The notes under the pieces were generated by a model. It saw only the letters and a program-made list of their open reading frames with translations. It ran no database searches and was not told the DNA's origin. The position numbers and the translations under genes are program-made. From NCBI GenBank assembly GCA_020341735.1, contig CP070833.1, positions 1,233,403 to 1,271,382 of the forward strand: a DNA stretch of 37,980 nucleotides, in the 5' to 3' direction. The DNA is from Gammaproteobacteria bacterium (lineage in GTDB: Bacteria; Pseudomonadota; Gammaproteobacteria; Steroidobacterales; XN24). Shown one piece after another: positions 8,609 to 18,244 of this stretch; position 1 is the stretch's first letter, and each line of letters begins with the position of its first letter.

Positions 8609-11600
8609 AACATACCGAACTGGCGCTAAGCCGCCCGGTAACGACGGTCATGATCTTCGTCGCCCTGGCGCTGATCGGTCTCGTATCCGTCAGGCTACTG
8701 CCCCTGGAGCAGTTTCCGGACATCGAGTTCCCGGGGATTTTTATCCAGGTGCCATATCCGAATTCGACTCCGGACGAAATAGAACGGACCATCACGCGCC
8801 CCATCGAGGAGGCCCTGGCTACATTGAGCGGCGTGGAACGCATGCAATCCACGACACGCGAGGACCAGGCAGAGATTTTTCTACAGTTCAGCTGGGACTC
8901 GGAAACCGGTGCCAAAGGAATCGAGGCACGCGCCAAGGTAGACGGGATCCGCAATGCACTCCCGGACGACATCCAGCGGATACTCATCTTCACGGGATCT
9001 TTTGGCGATCAGCCTATCCTTAATCTCCGCATCTCGAGCGAACGAGATCTCTCCGACGCATATGACATGCTCGACCGGAATCTCAAGCGTCCCATCGAGC
9101 GGCTCGAAGGCGTCTCCAGAGTGGACCTATATGGTGTGGACCCCCGCGAGATCCTGATTCTGCTGAACGCCGACCGGGTGGCGGCACACGGTGTCGACCT
9201 GACCAAGCTCCGCTCGTTGCTGGAGAGATCGAACTTCTCGGTTAGCGCCGGGCGCCTGACGGACGGGGGGCAACGATTCAACGTGCGTCCTATTGGCGAG
9301 CTCAGGTCTCTCGATGAGGTTCGCGGGATCCTTGTCCGTGAGAACCTGCGGCTGGACGAGATCGCCGAGGTCCGCATGCGGGCGCCGGAACGAAACTACG
9401 GGCGCCACCTGGATCGCTCCTATGCAATCGGCCTGGACGTATACAAGCAGACCGGCGCAAATCTGGTAGAGGTGGCACGAAAAGTCGGCGCGGCAGTCGA
9501 GGAGGCAGCCGAGACGCCGCAGATGCGCGGCATCAACATATTTGCGTTGGAGAGCCAGGCTGAGGGCGTGACTTCGTCGCTATCCAATCTGCTCAAATCC
9601 GGCGCCATAGGAGCAACGCTGGCATTCGTTGTTCTTTATCTTTTCCTGCGGCAGGCGGCCACGACGGCCATCGTGGTACTGGCAGTCCCCTTCTCCCTTC
9701 TCATTACTCTCGGTGCCATGTATTTCATGGACATCAGCCTCAATATTCTATCGATGATGGGGTTGATGCTCGCGATCGGCATGCTCGTCGACAACGCCGT
9801 AGTGGTCACGGAGAGTGTCTTCAGATACCGCCAGTTGATGCCCGACGAGCCACGGAAGGCGACGATAATGGGCGTCCAGGAAGTCGCACTGGCGGTGATT
9901 GCAGGAACGCTGACGTCGATCATCGTGTTCCTGCCGGTCTTGTTTGGTACACAGACCGATATCACGGTCTTCCTTACCCACGTGGCTGCCAGCATTGTGG
10001 TCGCAATGCTGGCGTCGCTCGCCATATCGCAAACTCTGGTGCCAATGCTGGCATCCCGGATTGCCCCGCCCCCGGCAGCGGCATCCGGTACCAAAATGGC
10101 CCGTGTGCTGGACATCTATGCGACAACGCTCGCCTGGGGCCTGCGACGCAGATGGATCATGGCTTTGATAACGATCGCGACGCTGGCCAGCGTCGCCATC
10201 CCGATAAATTTTGTGACCTTCGATACTTTCCCCCAGGAAGCCGGACGCCGTCTCCTGTTGAACTACAACATCGACGGCACTTACTCGCTGCAGCGTGTCG
10301 AGCAGTCCGTGGATCAGATGGAGGAGTACCTGTTCGCCAACCAGGAAGAGTTCGACATGCGATCGGTGTACAGCTATTTCGATCCCGGTCGTGCGCAATC
10401 GGTCATCTTGCTCACTCCCAAGGAAGAGGCTGAGGTGCCTACTGGCGAAGTTATCCGCCGCATCGAGGAACGTCTCCCCGAGATCGTCATCGGCGAACCG
10501 TCCTTCGATCTGGATCAGCAGGGCGGTCAGGAAGGATTCAGCATCCAGCTGAGCGGTGAGTCGACCGAGGAACTGTCCCGGCTTACTCCTGAAGTCATCC
10601 GTGTGCTGAGTTCTCTGGAAACCCTCGAGGACGTTCGCTCCGATGTCAATTCGGGCGACTGGGAAGTCCACGTGACGGTCAATCGGGATCGCGCGGGCCA
10701 ACTCGGCCTGACACCGGAGTACGTGGCGAATGCCGTTTCCATTGCGCTGCGCGGCGAGAATCTCAGGGACTTCAGGGGCAAGGACAGCGAGATCGATATG
10801 CGGTTGGCATTCCGCGACTCCGACCGTCAGAACCTGGAGCAGTTGGCAGACCTGCCGTTATTCACGGAGACGGGCGAGCGCATTCGGCTCGGCACTGTCG
10901 CGGAATTCGAAGTGAATCGGGTGCTGCAACAAATACGCCGCGTCGACCGGCAAACTGCCTCCATCATCGAAGCTACCCTGAAAGACGCTTCCATGGACGA
11001 GATCAAGCCAACCGTAGAAAGTCTGATGAACGCGTTCAGACTGCCGCCCGGGTATTCCTGGAAGTTCGGAACGGGCTTCGAGAACGCCGACGAAACACAA
11101 CAGATCATGTTGGTGAACATACTCTTGGGTATCGCCCTTATTTTTATTGTCATGGCGGCATTATTCGAGTCTGCGCTCTATCCGCTGTCGATCATCACAT
11201 CCATCGCTTTCTCGGTAGTCGGCGTATTCTGGTTTTTCCTCGTCACGGGCACCACGTTCTCCTTCATGGCCTCAATCGGGATCATGATATTGATCGGCGT
11301 CGTGGTGAATAACGGAATCGTACTGATCGATCACGTCAACAATCTGCGCCGCGGCGGACTGGGCAGAGACGAAGCCATTCTGCAGGCAGGCAGAGACCGC
11401 CTGCGACCCATCCTGATGACGGTTGCGACAACGATACTCGGACTGCTGCCCCTGGCCGTCAGCACTACCAAGGTCGGTGGAGACAATATCGGCTCGCCGC
11501 CCTACTTCCCGATGGCCAGAGCGATCATTGGTGGCCTCGGATTCTCCACGATAACGTCTCTCATCCTCGTGCCGTACCTTTATGCCGTACTGGATGATCT

Positions 11601-11676
11601 CAACCGATGGGGTCGAAAAGTAATGCGCGTGTCCAGACCGCGACCGATTGGCCATGCAGCATCGGGCGGGGAATAG
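8605..11676 (+). CDS. RND-family efflux permease, second of a tandem pair
   Basis: A 1023-residue RND permease with the same two-fold topology as its upstream neighbour. The N-terminus (LALSRPVTTVMIFVALALIG) is typical of this clade. TM4 carries GMLVDNAVVVTES (Asp396-Asn397) and TM10 carries VVVNNGIVLIDHVN (Asn902-Asn903). The start is a GTG preceded by an ideal AGGAGG with 7-base spacing and overlaps the previous stop. The two permeases are clearly diverged and not a recent copy. Tight coupling suggests they are made in equal amounts, perhaps as a hetero-oligomer like MdtB/MdtC, or each paired with its own adaptor. The gene ends 3 bases from the stop of the convergent coiled-coil gene. No outer-membrane channel gene follows. 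Confidence 0.93.
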   Translation: MKHTELALSRPVTTVMIFVALALIGLVSVRLLPLEQFPDIEFPGIFIQVPYPNSTPDEIERTITRPIEEALATLSGVERMQSTTREDQAEIFLQFSWDSETGAKGIEARAKVDGIRNALPDDIQRILIFTGSFGDQPILNLRISSERDLSDAYDMLDRNLKRPIERLEGVSRVDLYGVDPREILILLNADRVAAHGVDLTKLRSLLERSNFSVSAGRLTDGGQRFNVRPIGELRSLDEVRGILVRENLRLDEIAEVRMRAPERNYGRHLDRSYAIGLDVYKQTGANLVEVARKVGAAVEEAAETPQMRGINIFALESQAEGVTSSLSNLLKSGAIGATLAFVVLYLFLRQAATTAIVVLAVPFSLLITLGAMYFMDISLNILSMMGLMLAIGMLVDNAVVVTESVFRYRQLMPDEPRKATIMGVQEVALAVIAGTLTSIIVFLPVLFGTQTDITVFLTHVAASIVVAMLASLAISQTLVPMLASRIAPPPAAASGTKMARVLDIYATTLAWGLRRRWIMALITIATLASVAIPINFVTFDTFPQEAGRRLLLNYNIDGTYSLQRVEQSVDQMEEYLFANQEEFDMRSVYSYFDPGRAQSVILLTPKEEAEVPTGEVIRRIEERLPEIVIGEPSFDLDQQGGQEGFSIQLSGESTEELSRLTPEVIRVLSSLETLEDVRSDVNSGDWEVHVTVNRDRAGQLGLTPEYVANAVSIALRGENLRDFRGKDSEIDMRLAFRDSDRQNLEQLADLPLFTETGERIRLGTVAEFEVNRVLQQIRRVDRQTASIIEATLKDASMDEIKPTVESLMNAFRLPPGYSWKFGTGFENADETQQIMLVNILLGIALIFIVMAALFESALYPLSIITSIAFSVVGVFWFFLVTGTTFSFMASIGIMILIGVVVNNGIVLIDHVNNLRRGGLGRDEAILQAGRDRLRPILMTVATTILGLLPLAVSTTKVGGDNIGSPPYFPMARAIIGGLGFSTITSLILVPYLYAVLDDLNRWGRKVMRVSRPRPIGHAASGGE

Positions 11677-11679
11677 AGT

Positions 11680-12684
11680 CTAGCGGATAAAGACCTCGTA
11701 GATATCCCAGTACTCTTCTGTCAGCACATTGATCCGGGAACCCTGCAGCGCCGGCGAGCCTGAAATCAACTCATCGATTGACGACGCCACCGGCACCGTA
11801 TCCTCTTCGCTGCGAAACTCCGCGTGACGACGGATCGATTGGGCCAGTTCTTTCAGGCCAGGCGCCTGCAGATGACGATTCTTCAATCCCAGCATGAGAC
11901 GCTGGATAGTGCCGATCAGGCGAGTACAGTCATCCTCCGAGCCATACTTCAAGTCTTGTATCGGCCGAGTGACGGCTTCCCTGGCCAGCCTGGCGACCTC
12001 GGCTTCTGAAAAATAGCTGAGTAAGTGGCAGGCGAGCGCTACGACGGCGACATTGACCACCCGCCTGCCCTCTACCGACAAACCGGGGAAATCAGGCCCC
12101 GGCTCTCCTTCAATCTTGATCCGGCGATCGAAGAGTTCGTCAATTCGCTTGCGTGCCGCGCTATGCTCATCCCGTTTTGCCGATAACCGGGCATCCACCT
12201 CCCGTCGTCGGAAGTAGTTCCAGAAACCAGAGAGCCGGGCGTGCTTTTCCTCAAGCGACCGCGCCTCGCTCTCAAGCCCATCCGCCTCTTCCTTTACTCT
12301 CGCAACGAGGTCACTCAACTCGTCCAGCCGATGATCCCTGTCCTGATTGAACCGCTGGACCTGCTTCTTGCGCTCACGATCCTCCTGCTGCTTGCGCAGT
12401 TCCCCGGCAAACAGCTTCAGCTGGTCATTACATGCCCGCCACAGGGCCCGCAGCTGGAAGTAAACCAGACCGCTGTACCCGGCCTGCGGCTTGGCCATCA
12501 GGCGCTCGATTGCTTCAAGCCTCTCCTCCGCCCGCCGAGTAGAGGCCTCGGCATTCTTGAGTTGCTCCTGCAGCAGGTGATAATCCTTCTGCAATTGCTG
12601 GTGAGCTTTCTTTAGTTGGGCTCGATTCCTGAACAGCAGCAGCAACCGCTCGTCGAACCCACTGTGTTTGCCACTCGCCGCCAT
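11680..12684 (-). CDS. Coiled-coil protein of unknown function
   Basis: A 334-residue soluble protein with no signal peptide or membrane helix. Long charged heptad-like stretches at about residues 18-65 (KKAHQQLQKDYHLLQEQLK) and 95-180 (ELRKQQEDRERKKQ, RVKEEADGLESEARSLEEKH) predict coiled coils. The C-terminal third is a compact, more globular helical domain (VVNVAVVALACHLLSYFSEAEVARLAREAV) ending in YWDIYEVFIR. I do not recognise the family. Coding is supported by composition and by its tight convergence with the RND operon. It lies 109 bases downstream of the DUF1249 gene on the same strand and may be co-transcribed with it. A structural or scaffolding role is possible but unproven. Confidence 0.75.
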   Translation of the reverse strand: MAASGKHSGFDERLLLLFRNRAQLKKAHQQLQKDYHLLQEQLKNAEASTRRAEERLEAIERLMAKPQAGYSGLVYFQLRALWRACNDQLKLFAGELRKQQEDRERKKQVQRFNQDRDHRLDELSDLVARVKEEADGLESEARSLEEKHARLSGFWNYFRRREVDARLSAKRDEHSAARKRIDELFDRRIKIEGEPGPDFPGLSVEGRRVVNVAVVALACHLLSYFSEAEVARLAREAVTRPIQDLKYGSEDDCTRLIGTIQRLMLGLKNRHLQAPGLKELAQSIRRHAEFRSEEDTVPVASSIDELISGSPALQGSRINVLTEEYWDIYEVFIR

Positions 12685-12793
12685 CAGTCTGTCATCCTGC
12701 GTGCCGAATCTTCTATTCTCGGCATAACGTTCGCCGGAACCGCTCCGCCAAACAGATCCTCTAAATCGCGCCTATATTGCACAGAAACAACAC

Positions 12794-13279
12794 TCATCTG
12801 GCCAATTCGCTGAGTTCAGGGGCAGAACTCGACACAAATCGATGCCCTTTTTCGGAGCAATACTCGAGCCATTTATTGAGCATGACATTCCGTGCCCAAC
12901 GTCTCGATAGCTCTCCACCGGGCCGGGTGTCGAAACTTTTTAACGCAGTATGGCGGTGGCGACGCGTACACTCCATGGCCTCCGCCAAGAGGGCGTCATG
13001 ATAGATACGAATCTTCAGGTCAGGATCCGCGACCCGCTCTCCGTCATCTTCGAAGAAGTAGGTCATCCGAACTGTCGTCGTGTAGCGGCTCCGCTCGAGC
13101 AGTTGGATATGAAGCAGAAGATCGTCAGGAACACGCGAGCTCAGATGGCCGAAGAAACGACGGGGATCGGGAAGCAGCCAGCCGAGCCGCACATAGTTGC
13201 TCTCATACAAGGACATCAGAGCGGCAAAGCTGCCAGGTCGCGCCGCGCGCGGCAGCCGCAGCAGGCTGTCTGCTATCAT
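12794..13279 (-). CDS. DUF1249 (YqiB-like) protein
   Basis: A 161-residue cytosolic protein matching the DUF1249 family, of which E. coli YqiB is the familiar member. Diagnostic blocks are LMSLYESNYVRLGWLLPD, LLERSRYTTTVRMTY, DLKIRIYHDALLAEAMEC and the C-terminal NKWLEYCSEKGHRF. The molecular function of the family is not established. The start is set at the ATG at 13277-13279. An open frame continues upstream to 13618, but that part is Arg/Ser/Pro-rich, not conserved, and would overlap the divergent pgm gene. The gene is divergent from pgm across 53 bases, so the two probably share a promoter region. Confidence 0.88.
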   Translation of the reverse strand: MIADSLLRLPRAARPGSFAALMSLYESNYVRLGWLLPDPRRFFGHLSSRVPDDLLLHIQLLERSRYTTTVRMTYFFEDDGERVADPDLKIRIYHDALLAEAMECTRRHRHTALKSFDTRPGGELSRRWARNVMLNKWLEYCSEKGHRFVSSSAPELSELAR

Positions 13280-13332
13280 GGCGGCGACTATACCATACCG
13301 TTGCAGCGGTACATCCGACCCCTGTATCACCT

Positions 13333-14964
13333 GTGAAAACCCGATCAGTAAACACTCGCCCCTACCTCGATCAGAAGCCGGGCACAGCCGGGTTGCGCAG
13401 GAAAGTGCGGATCTTCCAACAGCCACGATACCTGGAAAATTTTCTCCAGTGCATCTTTGATTGCGGCGGCCAATTCGCTGGTGAGACTTTGATCGCCGGA
13501 GGTGACGGCCGCTTTCACAACCAGGAGGCGCTGCAGACGCTGATACGCGTATCAGCGGGAAACGGGGTGGGACGATTGATCGTAGGGCGGAATGGCTTGT
13601 TGTCGACGCCGGCGGCATCGCACCTCATCCGCCAGCGAGCAGCCGCAGGCGGCTTCTTGCTCACGGCCAGCCACAATCCCGGGGGACCGGACGGAGACTT
13701 CGGAGTCAAGTTCAATACCGCGTCTGGCGGCCAGGCACCCGAGAGCCTGACACGGTCCATATATGACGCGACACAGTCAATCGAAAGGTATCTAGAGGCC
13801 GATCTTGCACCGGTTGATCTTGGTCGGCTAGGCGAGACGGATGCCGCGGGGATGATCGTCGAGGTCATCGACCCCGTCATTGACTACGCGAACCTGATGG
13901 AAACATTGTTTGACTTCGACCGCATCGAAGCGCTTTTCGCCGGGGGCTTTAGCGCCCGATATGACGCAATGCACGCGGTCACCGGCCCTTACGCAGCCGA
14001 GATTCTGAACCGGCGGCTGGGCGCGCCGGCAGACTGGCTGTTGAACGGTCAGCCCCTCCCTGACTTCGGCGGCGGACATCCCGATCCCAACCCAGTGGAT
14101 GCTGCAGACCTTGTAGCGTTGATTAATGGCCCTGTTCCGGTAGACTTCGCGGCCGCCTCGGACGGCGATGGCGATCGCAATATGATTCTGGGCCCCGGGC
14201 TCGTCGTCTCTCCCGGGGATAGTCTCGCAATACTGGCGGCCAATGCCAGGCAGATTCCGGGGTTCGAAGAAGGAATCAGCGGCGTTGCGCGCTCGATGCC
14301 CACCAGCCGAGCCATAGACGAAGTGGCCCGCAGACTAGGCGTCCCGTGCTTCGAGACGCCGACCGGCTGGCGGTACTTCTGTAATCTCCTCGACGACGGC
14401 CGAATCGACCTCTGCGGCGAGGAAAGTTTTGGCACTAGTTCCAACCACGTGCGCGAGAAGGATGGGCTGTGGGCCGTTCTGTTCTGGCTGAATCTGATCG
14501 CCGTCCGCGGCCAGTCCGTTAATGAGATCGTCGAGGACCATTGGCGCGAATTCGGACGTAATGCCTTCAATCGGGAAGACTTCTTCATCCCTGATGCGGA
14601 ACTCGGCAGCCAGCTGATGGCAGAACTGGAAAACTCGGTTCCCGAGTTGGACGGTCGGCCGGTCGATGGGCTCAGGATCACGGCGGCGGACGTGTTCGCG
14701 TACCACGATCCCGTCGATGGCAGCGTATCCGCTCAACAGGGCGTCAGGATCTTCTTCGATGATGGCTCGCGTATCGTATACCGGCTCTCCGGAACAGGGA
14801 CCACGGGCGCCACGCTGCGGATCTACCTCGAGAGACGCGTCACGGAAACGGACTTGCTTATTCGCCCTGCAGTTGAGCTCAACGCCCCGCTGTCGACGAT
14901 AGCCCGCAAACTTTCACGCATTCGAGAGCTGACAGGGATCGAGCAGCCGGCAGCGGTTGTCTAG
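13333..14964 (+). CDS. pgm: Phosphoglucomutase (alpha-D-glucose phosphate-specific)
   Basis: Interconverts glucose 1-phosphate and glucose 6-phosphate, feeding UDP-glucose, glycogen and surface polysaccharide synthesis. At 543 residues it is of the PGM1 type: YLDQKPGTAGLRRKVRIFQQ near the N-terminus, the phosphoserine loop LLTASHNPGGPDGDFGVKFN with the catalytic Ser at about residue 113, the metal-binding loop SDGDGDRNMI, the sugar-binding GEESFGTSSNHVREKDG, and the phosphate-binding RLSGTGTTGATLRIY near the C-terminus. I chose the GTG at 13333 because it gives the usual family length; the frame is open further upstream to 12892, but that part overlaps the DUF1249 gene and lacks homology. Its TAG stop shares the palindrome CTAG with the stop of convergent ppsR. 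Confidence 0.95.
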   Translation: MKTRSVNTRPYLDQKPGTAGLRRKVRIFQQPRYLENFLQCIFDCGGQFAGETLIAGGDGRFHNQEALQTLIRVSAGNGVGRLIVGRNGLLSTPAASHLIRQRAAAGGFLLTASHNPGGPDGDFGVKFNTASGGQAPESLTRSIYDATQSIERYLEADLAPVDLGRLGETDAAGMIVEVIDPVIDYANLMETLFDFDRIEALFAGGFSARYDAMHAVTGPYAAEILNRRLGAPADWLLNGQPLPDFGGGHPDPNPVDAADLVALINGPVPVDFAAASDGDGDRNMILGPGLVVSPGDSLAILAANARQIPGFEEGISGVARSMPTSRAIDEVARRLGVPCFETPTGWRYFCNLLDDGRIDLCGEESFGTSSNHVREKDGLWAVLFWLNLIAVRGQSVNEIVEDHWREFGRNAFNREDFFIPDAELGSQLMAELENSVPELDGRPVDGLRITAADVFAYHDPVDGSVSAQQGVRIFFDDGSRIVYRLSGTGTTGATLRIYLERRVTETDLLIRPAVELNAPLSTIARKLSRIRELTGIEQPAAVV

Positions 14965-15806
14965 ACCGGATCCGGCTGGGCAGGTTCGTCGTTCCGATCC
15001 AACAAGCCCTTGCTGTGCAGAACGGTACTGGCAATCTCTTCGATAGAACACTCGGATGTATCAAGAAACGCAATACCATTCTTATCGAAGAGGGCTTTGG
15101 CTGAGCGCAATTCGAAACTTACCTGTTGAGCGGAGGCATATCGACTTCCAGGGCGCCTCTCACTCCGCACCTGTTGAAGTCTCTCAGGAGAAATCGTGAG
15201 TCCGTAGAGCTTCTGCCGATAAGGCTCGAGGGCGGCAGGCAGTTGACCCTTCTCGAATTCTTCTTCTGCCAAAGGATAATTCGCGGGGAAGATCCCGTAA
15301 TGCAGTGCCATATACAGGCAGGTCGGTGTCTTGCCTGAGCGCGAGACGCCGACAAGGATAACGTCCGCCCGCTCATAACCGCGCGTACTTGCCCCATCGT
15401 CGTTGTCGAGCGCAAAGTTCATTGCGTCGATGCGGCGGGCATATGCAGTCGTGTTGGAGACACCATGAGCCATTCCTACCGTATGCGAGGATCGGAGCTC
15501 CAGTTCCCGCTCCAGCGGACCGATAAAAGTATCGAAAAAATCCATGAAAAGGCCCCTGCTCTCGACCAGGACCTTGCGGATTTCGTCTGTAACGAGAGTC
15601 GCGAATATGATCGGTCGGGCACCCTCCACTTCCGCCGTCAGATTGATTCTGTTGACCGTTTTCTTCGCCTTGTCAACGCTATCGATAAATGGCACAGTGA
15701 CGCTCCGAAATTTCAGACCGTCGAACTGCGTCATCAGGCTGTGACCAAGAGTCTCCGCAGTGATCCCAGTCTGGTCCGATACGAAAAATACTGTTCGGTG
15801 ATTCAT
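14961..15806 (-). CDS. ppsR: Phosphoenolpyruvate synthase regulatory protein (bifunctional kinase/pyrophosphorylase)
   Basis: A 281-residue DUF299 protein. Known members inactivate PEP synthase by ADP-dependent phosphorylation of an active-site Thr and reactivate it by Pi-dependent pyrophosphorylation. The N-terminal VFFVSDQTGITAETLGHSLM and the P-loop GVSRSGKT (residues 153-160) are both diagnostic, as is the PTCLYMALHYGIFPANYPLA block after the P-loop. It is divergent from ppsA, its target, across 79 bases, the common gammaproteobacterial arrangement. The start is the ATG at 15804-15806. It ends inside pgm's stop, sharing CTAG. Confidence 0.96.
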   Translation of the reverse strand: MNHRTVFFVSDQTGITAETLGHSLMTQFDGLKFRSVTVPFIDSVDKAKKTVNRINLTAEVEGARPIIFATLVTDEIRKVLVESRGLFMDFFDTFIGPLERELELRSSHTVGMAHGVSNTTAYARRIDAMNFALDNDDGASTRGYERADVILVGVSRSGKTPTCLYMALHYGIFPANYPLAEEEFEKGQLPAALEPYRQKLYGLTISPERLQQVRSERRPGSRYASAQQVSFELRSAKALFDKNGIAFLDTSECSIEEIASTVLHSKGLLDRNDEPAQPDPV

Positions 15807-15885
15807 GACTCGACCTGTGGCCCGCTACACTGCTTGTCCGCGGGCATTTTGCATATCCGAATGAGCAAAACCAAGGGGGCATGAC

Positions 15886-18240
15886 GTGGAGCCATATATT
15901 ATCGGGCTCGACAAGCTCGGGATGGATGACGTCGAATCCGTGGGAGGCAAGAACGCCTCTCTAGGTGAAATGATTTCCAATCTCGCGGGTCTGGGCGTCA
16001 CTGTACCGGGAGGATTCGCCACTACTGCGGCGGCGTACCGGGATTTCATCGGGCAGAAAGGGCTCGACGCGAAGATCCACGAAGTCCTTGAATCCCTTGA
16101 TGTCGACGATGTGGACCAATTGGCCCGAACCGGGCACCAGATCCGCTCCTGGATCCGTGAGACGCCGCTGCAAAAGCGACTGCAGGAAGACCTCGAGCGC
16201 GCATGGACAGAGATGGCCGCAGGAGAGGACATCTCGGTGGCCGTGCGATCGTCAGCCACGGCCGAGGATCTTCCGGAGGCCTCGTTCGCCGGTCAGCAGG
16301 AGACTTATCTCAATGTTCGCGGACTGAAGCAGGTGATCGCAGCAGTCCACGAGGTTTTCGCCTCCCTGTTCAATGATCGGGCAATCGCATATCGGGTTCA
16401 TCAGGGATTCGATCATCGTCAGGTGGCACTCTCCGCCGGCGTCCAGACCATGGTCCGCAGCGACATAGGCGCCAGCGGCGTGATGTTCACGTTGGATACC
16501 GAGACCGGGTTTAGGGACCTGGTATTCATTACCTCGGCCTGGGGCCTGGGCGAAACCGTCGTACAGGGTGCCGTCAATCCGGATGAGCACTACGTCTACA
16601 AGCCAGCCTTGCGAGCCGGCAACTATCCGATCATCAGACGGACGCTGGGGGCCAAGGCAATAAAAATGACTTTCGGTGTAGACGCCGAATCGCCCACGAA
16701 TACGATCGATGTCCCTGCGGAGGATAGAGAACGATTCTGCCTTTCCGACGATGACGTCACGGAACTCGCGCGCCAGGCCCTCACCATAGAGGATCACTAT
16801 GGCTGCCCGATGGATATCGAATGGGGCAAGGATGGCCATGACGGCAAGATTTATATCCTGCAGGCACGCCCGGAGACCGTGCAAAGTCGCAGCGGTGCTC
16901 TCGAAAGATACCATCTGAAGGGGCATTCCCGTGTACTCGTAGCGGGACGTAGTATCGGACATCGCATCGGCGCGGGGACTGCCCGGATAATAGGTAACGT
17001 TTCACAGATGAATCGGGTGCAGCCCGGAGACGTCCTGGTGGCAGACATGACCGACCCCGACTGGGAGCCGATCATGAAGCGCGCGGCTGCGATCGTGACC
17101 AACAGGGGGGGGCGCACCTGCCACGCTGCAATCATTGCCAGGGAACTCGGGATTCCGGCCGTCGTCGGCTGCGGGGATGCCACAGAGGTACTCGACGACG
17201 GCGTACCAGTGACCGTGTCCTGCGCAGAAGGTGACGAGGGGCGAATATACGAAGGGATTCTCGAATACGAGGAACAAACCATCGAACTTGGTACGCTCCC
17301 GGAAATACCCGTGAAGATCATGATGAACGTCGGCAATCCGGATCGGGCGTTCGATTTCAGCGGTATCCCGCATCGCGGTGTAGGGCTCGCCCGGCTGGAG
17401 TTCATCATTAATCGGATGATAGGTGTCCATCCCAGGGCTCTGCTGGAGTTCGACTCTCTGGACGAAAGCCTCAAGCAGACGGTACGTCATCAGATGGCCG
17501 GATACGATGACCCCATCGGATTCTTTGTCGACCGGCTGGCGGAGGGGATCGCTTGTATTGCCGCAGCCTTCGCTCCTGAGCCGGTGATCGTTCGTATGTC
17601 AGACTTCAAATCCAACGAATATGCCAATCTGATCGGCGGTAGCAGGTACGAACCTCACGAAGAGAATCCCATGCTGGGCTTTCGCGGTGCATCAAGATAT
17701 GTAGCGAAATCTTTCCGGCCGTGCTTCGAGCTGGAATGCCAAGCGTTACGGAAAGTCCGCGAGGACATGGGCCTGAAGAATGTGCAGGTTATGGTTCCAT
17801 TCGTCCGCACGGTGGGCGAGGCGCGCCAGGTCACGGAACTGTTGGCCAGTAACGGACTGGAGCGCGGCAGGGACGAGCTCAAGATCATCATGATGTGCGA
17901 GATTCCTTCGAACGCCCTGCTGGCCGATGCGTTCCTCGAACATTTCGACGGCATGTCCATCGGTTCCAACGACATGACACAGCTAACGCTGGGCCTGGAT
18001 CGGGATTCCGCCATCATCGCCGATCTGTTCGACGAGCGGGACGCCGCTGTGAAAGCGTTGCTATCGATGGCCATCCGGGCGTGCCGGGATGCCGGTAAGT
18101 ATGTGGGCATTTGCGGCCAGGGGCCTTCGGATCATCCTGATCTGGCTCGCTGGCTACTGGACGAAGGCATCGAGAGCATGTCTCTCAATCCTGACACAGT
18201 AGTCGAGACCTGGATGTTTCTCGCAGGCAAGGAAATCTAG
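15886..18240 (+). CDS. ppsA: Phosphoenolpyruvate synthase (pyruvate, water dikinase)
   Basis: Converts pyruvate, ATP and water to phosphoenolpyruvate, AMP and phosphate, the entry step of gluconeogenesis from C3 substrates. At 784 residues it matches the family. Order: an N-terminal ATP-grasp pyruvate/PEP-binding domain ([30 protein letters not shown]), the swivelling phosphohistidine domain with [19 protein letters not shown] (catalytic His413), and a C-terminal PEP-utilising TIM barrel with [17 protein letters not shown] and the catalytic Cys743 in [12 protein letters not shown]. The start is a GTG preceded by GGGGG at suitable spacing. It is paired with the divergent ppsR regulator. A weak TACACT box lies at 15826-15831 in the shared gap. 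The gene ends four bases from the convergent SH3 gene. Confidence 0.97.
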   Translation: MEPYIIGLDKLGMDDVESVGGKNASLGEMISNLAGLGVTVPGGFATTAAAYRDFIGQKGLDAKIHEVLESLDVDDVDQLARTGHQIRSWIRETPLQKRLQEDLERAWTEMAAGEDISVAVRSSATAEDLPEASFAGQQETYLNVRGLKQVIAAVHEVFASLFNDRAIAYRVHQGFDHRQVALSAGVQTMVRSDIGASGVMFTLDTETGFRDLVFITSAWGLGETVVQGAVNPDEHYVYKPALRAGNYPIIRRTLGAKAIKMTFGVDAESPTNTIDVPAEDRERFCLSDDDVTELARQALTIEDHYGCPMDIEWGKDGHDGKIYILQARPETVQSRSGALERYHLKGHSRVLVAGRSIGHRIGAGTARIIGNVSQMNRVQPGDVLVADMTDPDWEPIMKRAAAIVTNRGGRTCHAAIIARELGIPAVVGCGDATEVLDDGVPVTVSCAEGDEGRIYEGILEYEEQTIELGTLPEIPVKIMMNVGNPDRAFDFSGIPHRGVGLARLEFIINRMIGVHPRALLEFDSLDESLKQTVRHQMAGYDDPIGFFVDRLAEGIACIAAAFAPEPVIVRMSDFKSNEYANLIGGSRYEPHEENPMLGFRGASRYVAKSFRPCFELECQALRKVREDMGLKNVQVMVPFVRTVGEARQVTELLASNGLERGRDELKIIMMCEIPSNALLADAFLEHFDGMSIGSNDMTQLTLGLDRDSAIIADLFDERDAAVKALLSMAIRACRDAGKYVGICGQGPSDHPDLARWLLDEGIESMSLNPDTVVETWMFLAGKEI

Positions 18241-18244
18241 GCCG

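Noticed and set aside
9748..10701. 317-codon minus-strand open frame inside the second RND permease
   Set aside because: Antisense shadow of a clearly conserved gene; it reads as His/Arg/Asp-rich sequence without domain structure.
5381..11676. The two tandem RND genes as a recent direct repeat
   Set aside because: The proteins share topology and motifs but are too diverged in sequence to be a recent duplication.
12892..13332. N-terminal extension of the phosphoglucomutase frame to an upstream ATG
   Set aside because: The 147 added residues are low-complexity, overlap the DUF1249 gene on the other strand, and exceed the family length; GTG 13333 gives the standard 543 residues.
13280..13618. 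Upstream extension of the DUF1249 frame on the minus strand
   Set aside because: Arg/Ser/Pro-rich, not conserved, and antisense to the start of pgm.
14049..14681. 210-codon minus-strand open frame inside pgm
   Set aside because: Ser/Pro/Arg-rich shadow of a conserved enzyme.
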